46,077 nt of DNA. Origin: an uncultured Mediterraneibacter sp. Lineage in GTDB: Bacteria > Bacillota > Clostridia > Lachnospirales > Lachnospiraceae. The position numbers and the translations under genes are program-made. The notes under the pieces are model-generated. The model worked only from the letters and a program-made list of their open reading frames with translations. It made no database searches and was not told the DNA's origin. This document shows, one piece after another, positions 7,966 through 17,106 of this stretch (position 1 is the stretch's first letter; each line of letters begins with the position of its first letter). The stretch is taken from the NCBI RefSeq assembly GCF_934330165.1, contig NZ_CAKRGI010000019.1:1-46077 (forward strand), in the 5' to 3' direction.

Positions 7966-9954
7966 ATGAAGTTGGAAAACTATATGTATCTGGTTCCTGT
8001 TGCAGCAGTAATCGCACTGATCTTTGCAGCGTATCTTGCAATGAAGGTTGGCAGACAGTCTGCAGGAACTGAAAGAATGAAAGAGATTGCAGCAGCAATC
8101 GCAGAAGGTGCAAGAGCCTTTTTGACAGCAGAGTATAAGATTCTGATCATCTTCGTAGCTGTACTCTTTGTACTGATCGGAATTGGAATTGGTAACTGGG
8201 TTACAGCAATCTGCTTCGTAGCAGGAGCCTTGTTCTCAACTGTCGCAGGATACTGTGGAATGACAGTTGCCACAAAGGCAAATGTAAGGACAGCTAATGC
8301 AGCAAAAGAGAGCGGAATGAACAAAGCACTTTCCATTGCATTTTCAGGTGGTGCAGTAATGGGGATGTGCGTAGCCGGTCTTGGGGCATTAGGAGTAAGT
8401 CTGGTGTATATTGTAACGAGAAATGTAGATGTCTTATTTGGATTTAGTCTGGGAGCATCTTCGATCGCGTTATTTGCCCGTGTAGGTGGAGGTATCTATA
8501 CAAAGGCAGCTGATGTAGGAGCTGACCTGGTCGGTAAAGTAGAAGCAGGAATCCCGGAGGATGATCCGCGTAATCCGGCAGTCATTGCTGATAATGTAGG
8601 CGATAATGTAGGAGATGTAGCCGGTATGGGAGCTGATCTTTTTGAGTCCTACTGTGGTTCACTTATTTCAGCACTGACACTTGGTGTGGCAGTAAGTGAG
8701 GTTTCGGGAGTATTATTCCCATTGGCAATCGCAGGCTGTGGACTGATCGCATCTATGATTGGTACATTCTTTGTAAGAGGCGGAGAAAATGCAAATCCGC
8801 AGAAAGCACTGACAAAGGGGAGTTATGCAGCTTCTGTGCTTGTAATGATTGCTTCTCTGGCACTGAGCTGGATTTTGTTCGGAAATATGAATGCAGCGAT
8901 CGCAGTGATCGCAGGACTGATCGTTGGTGTGATCATTGGTAATATCACCGAGTACTATACTTCCGCAGATTATAAGCCGGTACAGGGAATCGGAGAGCAG
9001 TCCGAAACCGGTGCTGCTACAACGATCATCAGTGGTCTTGCAGTTGGTATGAAGTCAACAGCGATCCCGCTGCTTCTGATCTGTGTCGGTATTTTTGTAT
9101 CTTATAAAGTAAACGGTCTGTACGGAATTGCCCTTGCGGCAGTTGGAATGCTTTCTACAACAGGAATCACTGTTGCAGTTGACGCATATGGTCCGATCGC
9201 AGATAATGCAGGTGGTATTGCGGAGATGTCCGGTCTGGATGAGTCTGTCCGTGACATCACAGATAAACTGGACTCTGTAGGAAATACGACAGCAGCGATG
9301 GGAAAAGGATTTGCAATCGGTTCAGCAGCACTGACAGCCCTTGCATTGTTTGTTTCTTATGCTGAGACCGTGAACCTGAAGACGATCAATCTTCTGGACT
9401 ACAAGGTAATCATCGGTATCTTTATTGGTGGCATGCTGACTTTCCTCTTCTCAGCATTTACAATGGAGTCTGTATCTAAAGCAGCCTACAAGATGATCGA
9501 GGAAGTAAGACGTCAGTTCCGTGAGAAACCGGGCATCATGAAAGGAGAAGAAAAGCCGGACTATAAGTCATGCGTGGCTATTTCCACGACGGCAGCTCTT
9601 CACGAAATGCTTCTTCCGGGTCTGATGGCAGTTATTGTTCCGGTTGTTGTCGGAGTTGTTCTTGGCGTTGATGCACTTGGCGGACTTTTATCAGGATCTC
9701 TTGTGACAGGTGTTCTGATGGCGATCTTTATGTCAAATGCCGGTGGTGCATGGGATAATGCAAAGAAATATATTGAGACAGGACATCATGGCGGTAAGGG
9801 AAGTGAAGCCCATAAGGCAGCCGTTGTCGGGGATACAGTAGGAGATCCATTCAAGGATACTTCAGGTCCGTCCATCAATATTCTGATCAAGCTGATGACA
9901 GTTGTTTCACTGGTATTTGCTCCGTTATTCCTTCAGATCGGGGGATTACTGTAG
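7966..9954 (+). CDS. hppA: Membrane-bound ion-pumping pyrophosphatase
   Basis: A 662-residue integral membrane pyrophosphatase that couples PPi hydrolysis to Na+ and/or H+ pumping. The substrate-site motifs are all present: [21 protein letters not shown] around residue 210, [17 protein letters not shown] around 410, and near the C-terminus [25 protein letters not shown]. The [10 protein letters not shown] segment has Ala where K+-independent enzymes have Lys, so it should be K+-dependent; Na+ pumping is common in such enzymes but is inference here. AAGGGAGG lies 3 bases before ATG 7966 and 9 before an in-frame TTG at 7972, which may be the true start. Monocistronic, just after the ammonium channel. 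Confidence 0.95.
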   Translation: MKLENYMYLVPVAAVIALIFAAYLAMKVGRQSAGTERMKEIAAAIAEGARAFLTAEYKILIIFVAVLFVLIGIGIGNWVTAICFVAGALFSTVAGYCGMTVATKANVRTANAAKESGMNKALSIAFSGGAVMGMCVAGLGALGVSLVYIVTRNVDVLFGFSLGASSIALFARVGGGIYTKAADVGADLVGKVEAGIPEDDPRNPAVIADNVGDNVGDVAGMGADLFESYCGSLISALTLGVAVSEVSGVLFPLAIAGCGLIASMIGTFFVRGGENANPQKALTKGSYAASVLVMIASLALSWILFGNMNAAIAVIAGLIVGVIIGNITEYYTSADYKPVQGIGEQSETGAATTIISGLAVGMKSTAIPLLLICVGIFVSYKVNGLYGIALAAVGMLSTTGITVAVDAYGPIADNAGGIAEMSGLDESVRDITDKLDSVGNTTAAMGKGFAIGSAALTALALFVSYAETVNLKTINLLDYKVIIGIFIGGMLTFLFSAFTMESVSKAAYKMIEEVRRQFREKPGIMKGEEKPDYKSCVAISTTAALHEMLLPGLMAVIVPVVVGVVLGVDALGGLLSGSLVTGVLMAIFMSNAGGAWDNAKKYIETGHHGGKGSEAHKAAVVGDTVGDPFKDTSGPSINILIKLMTVVSLVFAPLFLQIGGLL

Positions 9955-10063
9955 AAGAGATCTGAAATAGTCTGAAACTATGACAAACCCACAAAAATAA
10001 ATATTTTTCAATCTTTTTTTGCCATGGTAATCTATAGGCAGAAAAAGATTGGAGGATATGAAA

Positions 10064-11182
10064 ATGAGTAAATATCAGACACCATGCAGATACGATTTTG
10101 TAGGAAGTTTTTTAAGACCACAGGAAGTGAAGCAGGCAAAGGCAGATTATGCTGACGGAAAGATCAGTGAAGAAGAAAAAGACCGGATCATTGATGCTGC
10201 GATTGCGGATGTAGTGAAAAAGCAGAAGGAACTGGGTTATCATGTGATTACTGACGGTGAGTTCAGAAGAACCTACTGGCATCTTGATTTTATGTGGGGA
10301 TTTGAAGGTGTCGGACATGAACAGACCGGTGGCGGAGTCCAGTTTCATGCAGAACTTGCATCAGTAGAGGATACTTATCTGACAGGAAAGGTAAAAGCAA
10401 AACCACATCCGTTTGTTGGGGACTTCAAATTCCTGAAGCAGTTTGAGGATGAGAATACAGTGGCCAAATATACGATCCCGGCACCGGCTCAGATGTTTCA
10501 GCAGATGATCGTACCGGCTAATTATGCCAATACAAGAAAATATTATCCGACGAATGAAGAACTGATCCATGATATTGGGGTGGCATATCAGGAAGTCATC
10601 AGACAGTTCTATGATGCAGGATGCAGAAACCTGCAGTTAGATGACTGTACCTGGGGGGCGATCGTAGGAGATGCGGCAAAGCAGAGATATAAATTACTGG
10701 GACTTGATCTGGAAGAGGTGAAAAAAGAACTTCTGAAAGTGAATAACCTTGCTGTAGAAGGAAAGCCGGAAGATATGGTGATCACTTCTCACATTTGCAG
10801 AGGAAACTATCACTCCACATTTTTTACAAGTGGTCCGTATGATACAGTAGCAGACTATGTATTTGCAAAGGAAAATGTAGATGCACTGTTCCTGGAATAT
10901 GATGATGAGAGATCCGGTGGATTTGCACCGCTGGCAAAAGTATCTCCGGATAAAAAAGTTGTTCTTGGTCTGATCACGACAAAGTCTCCGGAACTTGAAG
11001 ATAAGGAGCGTGTGATCCACAGAATTAATGAAGCAGCAAAATATGTTCCGCTGGAGCGTCTGTATCTGAGTCCGCAGTGTGGCTTTGCATCCTGTGAGAT
11101 TGGAAATAAACTAACAGAGGAACAGCAGTGGGATAAATTAAAACTGGTGAAAGAGATCGCAGAAGAAGTATGGGGTGAATAG
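10064..11182 (+). CDS. Cobalamin-independent methionine synthase-like protein (MetE C-terminal domain type)
   Basis: A 372-residue single-domain protein equal to the catalytic C-terminal barrel of MetE, as in Bacillus YxjG/YxjH. All four zinc-type ligands are visible: His243 and Cys245 in SHICRGNYH, Glu278 in LEYDDERSGGF, and Cys339 in LSPQCGFAS. The family transfers methyl groups to homocysteine or a related thiol; the methyl donor of these short forms is uncertain. ATG 10064 was chosen because GGAGG at 10051 is 8 bases away, whereas ATG 10058 is only 2. I see no SAM riboswitch or T-box in the 109-base upstream gap. Monocistronic. Confidence 0.9.
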   Translation: MSKYQTPCRYDFVGSFLRPQEVKQAKADYADGKISEEEKDRIIDAAIADVVKKQKELGYHVITDGEFRRTYWHLDFMWGFEGVGHEQTGGGVQFHAELASVEDTYLTGKVKAKPHPFVGDFKFLKQFEDENTVAKYTIPAPAQMFQQMIVPANYANTRKYYPTNEELIHDIGVAYQEVIRQFYDAGCRNLQLDDCTWGAIVGDAAKQRYKLLGLDLEEVKKELLKVNNLAVEGKPEDMVITSHICRGNYHSTFFTSGPYDTVADYVFAKENVDALFLEYDDERSGGFAPLAKVSPDKKVVLGLITTKSPELEDKERVIHRINEAAKYVPLERLYLSPQCGFASCEIGNKLTEEQQWDKLKLVKEIAEEVWGE

Positions 11183-11245
11183 TAACATAATGCCAGAATA
11201 ACCTGACTCTGCAACCAGGAACAGATTGAGCTGATGAGTGAAACT

Positions 11246-11488
11246 TCATGATACAGTCCTGTATTTTTGAAGTAACTTGTCAGCTTTTTTTTCATCATCA
11301 CCGTGAATGATCAGTACATAGGGAAGTCCAAGTGGAATTGTTGCGAGTTCGGAAAGCTTTTTTGCATTGATATCGAGATGCTGGTTTTCCAGATCTCTGA
11401 CACGTACATCAGAGGAAAACCCCTTGCAGGTATTGTAGAAAGTGACAAACTGTCCGGTAGTGATGAATTTAATATTTTTCTTGATCAT
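11246..11488 (-). CDS. HPr-like protein lacking the active-site His
   Basis: An 80-residue protein whose second half fits the HPr phosphocarrier fold: DVRVRDLENQHLDINAKKLSELATIPLG aligns with the HPr strand and regulatory helix, and VLIIHGDDEKKADKLLQ with the last strand and helix. In the His15 region the usual GIHARPA is replaced by TTGQFVTF, so the phospho-accepting His is absent, and the Ser46 motif is also altered. It therefore cannot act as a normal PTS phosphocarrier; a regulatory or orphan role is inference. It stands alone on the minus strand between a MetE-like gene and a LysR gene. Ribosome site AGAAAGG is modest. Confidence 0.75.
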   Translation of the reverse strand: MIKKNIKFITTGQFVTFYNTCKGFSSDVRVRDLENQHLDINAKKLSELATIPLGLPYVLIIHGDDEKKADKLLQKYRTVS

Positions 11489-11535
11489 ATCTGTAGCCTT
11501 TCTGTATTGAAATATGAAAATAAAATGGAACGAAA

Positions 11536-11564
11536 TTTGATTTTTCCTTCATACAGTATATAAT
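11536..11564 (+). promoter_or_regulatory. Candidate promoter of the LysR gene
   Basis: TTTGAT (11536-11541), a 17-base spacer and a perfect TATAAT (11559-11564). Confidence 0.5.
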
Positions 11565-11629
11565 GAGTATAAAAATGAGAAAAATACATATTTGCTATAG
11601 CAGACATGTATTTAATACATGGAGGAAGT

Positions 11630-12526
11630 ATGGAGATTACTTATGATTATTATCGGATTTTCTATTATGTTGCAACCTATCAGAGCTTTTCAAAAGCAGC
11701 AAAAATATTGATGAGTAACCAGCCCAATATTACCAGGTTTATAAATAATCTGGAAAATCAATTAGGGTGTAAGCTCTTTGTCAGGTCGAACAGAGGAGTG
11801 CAGTTGACACAGGAAGGAAGAAAATTGTATCAGCATGTGTCTGTGGCATATCAGCATCTGCATATGGCAGAAGTTGAACTGATGAATGAACAGAGGATGG
11901 ATCAGGGATATATTACGATCAGTGCAAGTGAGATTGCCTTACATCTGCTGTTACTTCCGGTTCTCGAAAAATTTCATAAAAATTATCCGGGGATCAGGAT
12001 CCGACTGTTAAATCATTCCACACCGCAGGCGGTTCAGGCAGTGAAAGAAGGGGCGGTTGATCTGGCGGTTGTCACGACTCCGCTTACGGTGAAAAAACCG
12101 CTGAGATCCGCAGTCTTAATGGAGTTTCGGGAGATCCTTGTAGGAAGTCAGGCAACGGTGCAGAACACGAAGATAAAAAGACTGGAAGATATCAGGAATG
12201 AACCGTTGATCTGTCTTGGAAAGAAAAGTACCACATATTCTTTTTATTCAAAATTCTTTTTGGAGCATGATGTTGTATTGGAGCCGGATATTGAAGTAGA
12301 AACGATGGATCTGATTCTTCCGTTGATCCTGAACGGACTTGGGATTGGATTTCTTCCAGATTTATATGTGAAAGATCTTTTGAAATCGAATCAGATCCAG
12401 GAGATCCGGATGGAAGAAAAAATACCTGCCCGGGAAATCTGTCTTGTGGAAAACCATAATTTCCCGCCGGGAGTTGCAGCGGAGACACTGAAAAAAATGT
12501 TGTTAAAAGAAAATGGAATTATATAA
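11630..12526 (+). CDS. LysR family transcriptional regulator
   Basis: A 298-residue LysR-type regulator. The N-terminal winged helix-turn-helix is plain: YYVATYQSFSKAAKILMSNQ, then PNITRFINNLENQLGCKLFVR and GVQLTQEG. The remaining residues form the effector-binding domain, with DLAVVTTPL and NGLGIGFLPDLYV characteristic of the family. The ATG at 11630 follows GGAGG at 7-8 bases; an upstream in-frame ATG at 11606 has no ribosome site. It precedes the unknown-protein/ThrE-exporter pair, which has its own promoter and may be its target; that link is inferred from position only. Confidence 0.92.
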   Translation: MEITYDYYRIFYYVATYQSFSKAAKILMSNQPNITRFINNLENQLGCKLFVRSNRGVQLTQEGRKLYQHVSVAYQHLHMAEVELMNEQRMDQGYITISASEIALHLLLLPVLEKFHKNYPGIRIRLLNHSTPQAVQAVKEGAVDLAVVTTPLTVKKPLRSAVLMEFREILVGSQATVQNTKIKRLEDIRNEPLICLGKKSTTYSFYSKFFLEHDVVLEPDIEVETMDLILPLILNGLGIGFLPDLYVKDLLKSNQIQEIRMEEKIPAREICLVENHNFPPGVAAETLKKMLLKENGII

Positions 12527-12568
12527 AAATTACATAATGACCATGTAGAAAAAACTGTGGCTGTCAGT

Positions 12569-12597
12569 TTGACTTTGATAAGAGTGCTTTCTATACT
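12569..12597 (+). promoter_or_regulatory. Strong promoter ahead of the exporter pair
   Basis: TTGACT (12569-12574), a 17-base spacer and TATACT (12592-12597). It lies in the 106-base gap after the LysR gene and 35 bases before the next start. Confidence 0.75.
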
Positions 12598-12632
12598 GAA
12601 ACTAGAACAAAAAAGAAAGAAGGAAAGCAATT

Positions 12633-13436
12633 ATGATGCATACAGTTTTACCCAGAGAAGAAGCTGTTGAGGCGATTTTTTCAAAAATAGTGGCATCTCC
12701 GGCTTCCTGTGAGCAGTTAAGAGAAGTGGTTTATGAACATTTGGAAGATGAACAGATTTTTGAAAAAAATCAGGCAGAGCATTTTACCGAGGTTTTATTT
12801 CAGGCATACAAGAATGGAGATATCAGTGCATTGCTGCTGGAATTGTGTGGAAGAAGTATGTTTGATCTGTTGAGGGAAGCATATCTGATCCCTAAGAAAT
12901 TTCACGGGAAAGCAGGAGAAAATCCGGTCTTATTGACAGATGTTGATGGAAATCTGCTCCCCGGAAAAGAGAAGGAGGTTTCAGGGAGAGAGTACGAGAA
13001 GTTCAGAAATACTTATCAGTTACATGAGTGTGCACCCCGTTCAAAAGTATATCTGGCAGATGGATATGATCTGATCCGTTCCTATACGGAAGGGATGCAG
13101 ATAGAGGAAACGAAAGAGAACAGACAAAGAGGAGTACTGGCTCTTTATGCACTGCCGGATACATGCAGTCTGGGGCTGACAGAGGCACAGGCTTATGCAA
13201 TGGTCTGGGATACATTTCATGAAATTCAGATGGAGGCACCACGGGCTATCGTTTATTATGGACAGGAGACCGGAGTGAGGCAGAAAAAAGAATTTGATGA
13301 GATCGGAATCCTGCTTCCGATTCATGAATTTGAGAAAAAGATGCTTCATCATCTGCATGAAATTGATGGGATTGTCCTGACTTGCAGGGAAAAGTTACTG
13401 AAAAGAACCGGAAGCGATGGTCTGGATCTGGAATAG
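12633..13436 (+). CDS. Unrecognised 267-residue soluble protein, partner of ThrE-type exporter
   Basis: I do not recognise this family with confidence. It is a 267-residue acidic, mostly helical protein with no signal peptide or membrane segment. Distinct stretches are PVLLTDVDGNLLPGKEKEVS (about residues 97-116), an aromatic and charged middle region, GLTEAQAYAMVWDTFHEIQ (about 187-205) and a C-terminal EFEKKMLHHLHEIDGIVLTCREKLLKR. The early DVDG is reminiscent of HAD-type sites, but the rest does not fit a HAD enzyme. It is read from a strong promoter and followed 17 bases later by a ThrE-type exporter gene, so the two proteins probably work together. The start could also be ATG 12636. Confidence 0.75.
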   Translation: MMHTVLPREEAVEAIFSKIVASPASCEQLREVVYEHLEDEQIFEKNQAEHFTEVLFQAYKNGDISALLLELCGRSMFDLLREAYLIPKKFHGKAGENPVLLTDVDGNLLPGKEKEVSGREYEKFRNTYQLHECAPRSKVYLADGYDLIRSYTEGMQIEETKENRQRGVLALYALPDTCSLGLTEAQAYAMVWDTFHEIQMEAPRAIVYYGQETGVRQKKEFDEIGILLPIHEFEKKMLHHLHEIDGIVLTCREKLLKRTGSDGLDLE

Positions 13437-13453
13437 GAGCAGAGGAGTGAAAA

Positions 13454-14785
13454 ATGGGGACAGAAAGAATTATAAAAAACCATATGGATGTTCTCTGGCA
13501 TGACTATACGGATGCAGGCGGAGAAGAACGGCCGGTTACAGAAGCAAGTCTGACGGAAAAGGCATCCATTGTCGGGCGGGTTGGTATCATGCTTCTTTCC
13601 TGTGGTACGGGAGCGTGGAGAGTGAGAAGTTCTATGAATACATTATCAGAAGTCATGGGGATCACCTGCACTGCAGATATAGGTCTGATGTCGATCGAAT
13701 ATACCTGTTTTGACGGAGAACAGGGATTTACGCAGTCATTATGTCTGACAAACACAGGCGTTAATACGTCAAAACTGAATCGTCTGGAACATTTTATACG
13801 TGAGTTTGAAAAAGAAGGATGCAGTATGTCAGGGGAACAGTTACATCAGTTATTGGATGAGATCGAGCGGATCCATGGCCTTTATTCTCCTGTGGCACTG
13901 GGGTTTGCAGCAGCGTTGGCATGTGGTGGATTTACGTTTCTGCTTGGAGGAGGACCAATCGAAATGTTCTGTGCTTTTGCCGGAGCGGGGCTTGGGAATT
14001 TTCTCAGGTGCAAGTTGACAAAGCATCATTTTACACTCTTTTTGGGAATTGTATCTTCAGTAGCACTGGCATGTCTTGTATATGCAGGATTTCTGAAAAT
14101 CGCTGAAGTAGCATGGGGAGTATCAGTGCAGCATGAGGCAGGATACATTTGTGCCATGCTTTTTATTATACCGGGGTTCCCTTTTATTACAAGTGGGATA
14201 GACCTTGCGAAGCTGGATATGCGTTCCGGGGTCGAAAGGTTTACTTACGCCTTGATCGTTGTTCTTGTGGCAACAATGTCAGCCTGGATCATGGCACTGA
14301 TCCTTCATTTACAGCCGGTTGATTTTGAAAAAATGTCATTGCCACTGGGAGCATGGATTCTGTTTCGGCTTCTGGCGAGTTTCTGTGGAGTGTTTGGTTT
14401 CTCTGTTATGTTTAACAGTCCGGTTCGTCTGGCTGCGGTTGCAGCAGGAATCGGAGCAGTTGCAAATACGTTAAGGCTGGAGCTGGTGGATCTTACGGCA
14501 TGTCCACCGGCAGCAGCGGCATTCACGGGGGCTTTGGCTGCAGGTCTGCTGGCTTCTCTGATCAAAAGCAGGGTTGGATATCCGAGAATCTCTGTGACAG
14601 TGCCATCAATCGTAATCATGGTACCCGGACTTTATTTATACCGGGGATTTTATAATCTGGGAATGATGTCATTGTCTGCATCTGCGTCCTGGTTTGCGTC
14701 CGCGATACTGATCGTTGCGGCATTACCACTGGGGCTGATCTTTGCAAGGATTCTGACAGATAAGACATTTCGATATTGTACATAA
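13454..14785 (+). CDS. Threonine/serine exporter family protein (fused ThrE type)
   Basis: A 443-residue protein in which both halves of the ThrE exporter are joined. The N-terminal cytosolic part (residues 1 to about 140, with MLLSCGTGAWRVRSSMNTLSEVMG) and the first membrane bundle match the DUF1212/ThrE domain. The second bundle from about residue 290, ending with VTVPSIVIMVPGLYLYRGFYN, matches the ThrE_2/DUF3815 domain. In many Firmicutes these are two separate genes. The family exports Thr/Ser or related small acids; substrate here is unproved. GGAGCAGAGGAG precedes ATG 13454. It is co-transcribed with the unrecognised gene upstream. Confidence 0.88.
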   Translation: MGTERIIKNHMDVLWHDYTDAGGEERPVTEASLTEKASIVGRVGIMLLSCGTGAWRVRSSMNTLSEVMGITCTADIGLMSIEYTCFDGEQGFTQSLCLTNTGVNTSKLNRLEHFIREFEKEGCSMSGEQLHQLLDEIERIHGLYSPVALGFAAALACGGFTFLLGGGPIEMFCAFAGAGLGNFLRCKLTKHHFTLFLGIVSSVALACLVYAGFLKIAEVAWGVSVQHEAGYICAMLFIIPGFPFITSGIDLAKLDMRSGVERFTYALIVVLVATMSAWIMALILHLQPVDFEKMSLPLGAWILFRLLASFCGVFGFSVMFNSPVRLAAVAAGIGAVANTLRLELVDLTACPPAAAAFTGALAAGLLASLIKSRVGYPRISVTVPSIVIMVPGLYLYRGFYNLGMMSLSASASWFASAILIVAALPLGLIFARILTDKTFRYCT

Positions 14786-14820
14786 AAATATCGCACATAA
14801 AATATTGCACATAAAAATAC
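14779..14820. repeat. Three short A/T-rich tandem repeats
   Basis: Three near-copies of a 14-16 base unit of the form GYACATAAAAATAT run from just inside the exporter stop codon to the terminator stem. They change the last residues of the exporter only slightly. Confidence 0.6.
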
Positions 14821-14852
14821 CCTCCTTACTGGTTGTCCAGTAAAGAGGGTAT
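14817..14852 (-). terminator. Terminator of the Na/Pi cotransporter gene
   Basis: A 16-bp stem with one mismatch (14817-14832 with 14837-14852) and a TTGT loop. On the minus strand it is followed by TTTTT, so it ends the cotransporter transcript; it may also stop the convergent exporter transcript. Confidence 0.8.
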
Positions 14853-14896
14853 ATATCATTTCCAGGGTCGGTTGCCTTTTATGATTATTTTTGATT

Positions 14897-16711
14897 CTAT
14901 TTCTCTTTCGGTTCTATAATCCTTTTTTCGGTTTCTTCTTTTGGTCTGTAGCCATTGATATCGTATTTTTCTTCATACTTTTCAAAAGCAGAAAGGTAAC
15001 GGTCATCTTTCAGCTTACGGACGCTCTTTGTATACTCGTGCATATCAAAGTTTGAAGAATCCAGTTCCAAAATGGCAACTGCTATATTGGAACAATGGGC
15101 TGCGATTCGTTCATAGTTGGTCAGCAGGTCATTAAATGCGAATCCGGTATTCAGGTCGCACTGACCATTCCGAAGTCTTTTAATATGCCGCATTTTCAGA
15201 TCATTGCAGAGAATGCCGATCAGCTCACGCAGCGGTTCTACTGTGGCAGCAGTGTCAAGATCTTCATCGACAAAAGAGTTGACAGTAAGATCTGTGATCT
15301 CAATGAGAGACTGTTCAAGAACATCCAGTTCGTACTTGGCGGCTTCAGAGAAAGTACGTGATTTCTCATGAAGTTCCTGTGCTACCTTGGAAATATTCAC
15401 TGCATGGTCGCCGAGACGCTCAAAGTCACTGATCGTATGCAGGAACTTGGATGTCTGCTTTGCCTGATCCGGTGTCAGATCATGCATACTTAACTGCATC
15501 AGATAAGTTCCGAGCTTATCTTCGTATTTATCAATGAGATTCTCTTTTTCCTGAATCTTATGAAACTTGCTGTCGGAAAAATCAGAGAGCAGTGCGAAAG
15601 CCCGCATGATATTTTTCCGTGCATTCTTTGCCATTCCGTTGACTGCAAGCTGGCTCTGACTGATCGCCAGTGGCGGATAGTTCAGGAAACGTTCTTCAAG
15701 AAGATCAAAATCTGCCTGCTCTTCATTGTCCTCTTCGGTGTCTTTGATCAGAATAAAGACGAGCTTCTCAATCTTGCTGATGAAAGGTGCAAGTACGAGG
15801 ATCGTCAGGATCCTGAATACAGAGTTCAGAAGTGCAATACGGAATGGAGTCATAACTTCGTCCATAAAAGTAAAGTGAACCACTGCATTGATCGAATAAA
15901 ATACGATTGACCAGAAGATCATTCCGAATAAATCATTCAGCAGATAGATCAGTGCTGTACGCTTTCCGTTCTTGTTCGTTCCGATGGAAGAGAGCAGAAC
16001 CGGACAGGCTGCACCGACACCGATACCCATGGTGATCGGAAGAGCTGCTGCAAAAGTGATCGAACCAGTGATCGACAGTGCCTGCAGGATACCGACAGAA
16101 GCAGATGCACTCTGAAGGACTGCAGTAAATGCGATACCGACCAGAATGCCCATAAATGGATTCTTGAACATAGTCAGAAGACTGACAAAGTGAGGATTCT
16201 CTTTCAATGGAGAAACCGCACCGCTCATTGTCTGCATTCCAACCATGAGAATGGCGAATCCAAGCATGATATCTCCCACATCTGTATAGGGCTTTTTCTT
16301 CACGAATGTACGGAAGATGATACCGATGATCGCAACGATGGCTGAAATTGTCGCAGTGGACAGAAGCTGGGCGATGCCACTGGAACCATCAATGTAGGAC
16401 AGACATAAGATCCATCCGGTGATACTTGTACCGATGTTGGCCCCCATGATAATACCGATCGCCTGAGCAACTTTCATCATACCGGAGTTGACGAAGCCGA
16501 CAACCATGACAGTCGTTGCAGATGAAGACTGGATGATCGCAGTTACAACTGTACCCAGCAGTAATCCTTTGATCGGGGAGTTCGTTAATTTATATAAGAT
16601 CAGCTCCAGTTTATTACCGGCAACCTTCTTAAGACTGTCCCCCATCAGTGCCATTCCGTAGAGGAAGAGGGCAACTCCGCTGAGCAATGACAAAATCATT
16701 GTAATTCCCAT
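14897..16711 (-). CDS. Na/Pi cotransporter family protein with C-terminal PhoU domain
   Basis: A 604-residue NptA/YjbB-type protein. The membrane part (residues 1 to about 310) carries the inverted QSSSATT repeat signature: VVTAIIQSSSATTVMVVGF near residue 60 and the matching VLQSASASVGILQAL near 200. The C-terminal half (about 350-560) is a PhoU-like helical domain with the SDFERLGDHAVNISK motif and a second ERIAAHCSNIA motif, which usually bind metals. Such proteins move phosphate with Na+, inward or outward. The gene is monocistronic and its promoter carries a PhoP-box-like repeat, which fits phosphate control. AAAGGA precedes the ATG. Confidence 0.93.
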   Translation of the reverse strand: MGITMILSLLSGVALFLYGMALMGDSLKKVAGNKLELILYKLTNSPIKGLLLGTVVTAIIQSSSATTVMVVGFVNSGMMKVAQAIGIIMGANIGTSITGWILCLSYIDGSSGIAQLLSTATISAIVAIIGIIFRTFVKKKPYTDVGDIMLGFAILMVGMQTMSGAVSPLKENPHFVSLLTMFKNPFMGILVGIAFTAVLQSASASVGILQALSITGSITFAAALPITMGIGVGAACPVLLSSIGTNKNGKRTALIYLLNDLFGMIFWSIVFYSINAVVHFTFMDEVMTPFRIALLNSVFRILTILVLAPFISKIEKLVFILIKDTEEDNEEQADFDLLEERFLNYPPLAISQSQLAVNGMAKNARKNIMRAFALLSDFSDSKFHKIQEKENLIDKYEDKLGTYLMQLSMHDLTPDQAKQTSKFLHTISDFERLGDHAVNISKVAQELHEKSRTFSEAAKYELDVLEQSLIEITDLTVNSFVDEDLDTAATVEPLRELIGILCNDLKMRHIKRLRNGQCDLNTGFAFNDLLTNYERIAAHCSNIAVAILELDSSNFDMHEYTKSVRKLKDDRYLSAFEKYEEKYDINGYRPKEETEKRIIEPKEK

Positions 16712-16779
16712 TTTCTTTTTTCCTTTTTCTTAAGTTATTAAGTTGACGTGTTACGTTATTTTTAATACGTACGCTATCC

Positions 16780-16809
16780 ATTATAAAACACTTTACATAT
16801 ACTTTACAA
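16780..16809 (-). promoter_or_regulatory. Na/Pi cotransporter promoter with PhoP-box-like direct repeat
   Basis: On the minus strand TTGTAA (16804-16809) and TATAAT (16780-16785) are 18 bases apart. Overlapping the spacer and -35 is a direct repeat TTTACA-N5-TTTACA on the plus strand (16792-16797 and 16803-16808), period 11. The Bacillus PhoP box is a pair of TTAACA-like hexamers about 5 bases apart. Confidence 0.6.
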
Positions 16810-16935
16810 TTCTTTTCTTAAGAAATGCAAAAAAATTTATCAGTCGGGGATTTGTGACGGAGAAAGCGGCAGCTCCATAAATTGTCCCGGGTCACATAAA
16901 TATCCCCCCAAAAAGCAGGAAAATCGGAAGAAAAA

Positions 16936-17057
16936 ATGATATAATGAGCGTTAGCGAGCAGGGGAAAGCATCGCTTTTTCAGTGCGAGCGGCGAATGGCG
17001 ATCATGATCGCTGCAAAGCAGCTTCAGGCACCTGAGGTGCCGATCATGATATAATGA
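16936..17057. repeat. MITE-like structured block flanked by 12-bp direct repeats
   Basis: ATGATATAATGA occurs at 16936-16947 and again at 17046-17057. Between them lie 98 bases at about 58% G+C (57 of 98), far richer than the A+T-rich flanks. The block packs inverted repeats: GCGATCATGATCGC (perfect palindrome), GCTGC-AAA-GCAGC and GGCACC-TGA-GGTGCC. It has no open reading frame of note. The layout fits a non-autonomous palindromic insertion with a target duplication, but I cannot show other copies from this window. The rest of the 16712-17106 gap holds the cotransporter promoter and the HD gene start region. Confidence 0.6.
17048..17055 (+). promoter_or_regulatory. Extended -10 element of the HD gene (duplicated)
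   Basis: TGATATAAT (TGN-TATAAT, with TATAAT at 17050-17055) is an extended -10 located 52 bases before the HD gene start. The same element occurs at 16940-16945 in the first copy of the direct repeat. No good -35 is seen for either. Confidence 0.5.
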
Positions 17058-17106
17058 AGAAATCAGAAAAGTCAGATTGAATCAATGCACATGGAGGAGA
17101 CCGAAA

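Noticed and set aside
9955..10063. SAM riboswitch or T-box before the methionine synthase-like gene
   Set aside because: The gap is only 109 bases, with no conserved core motif and no terminator.
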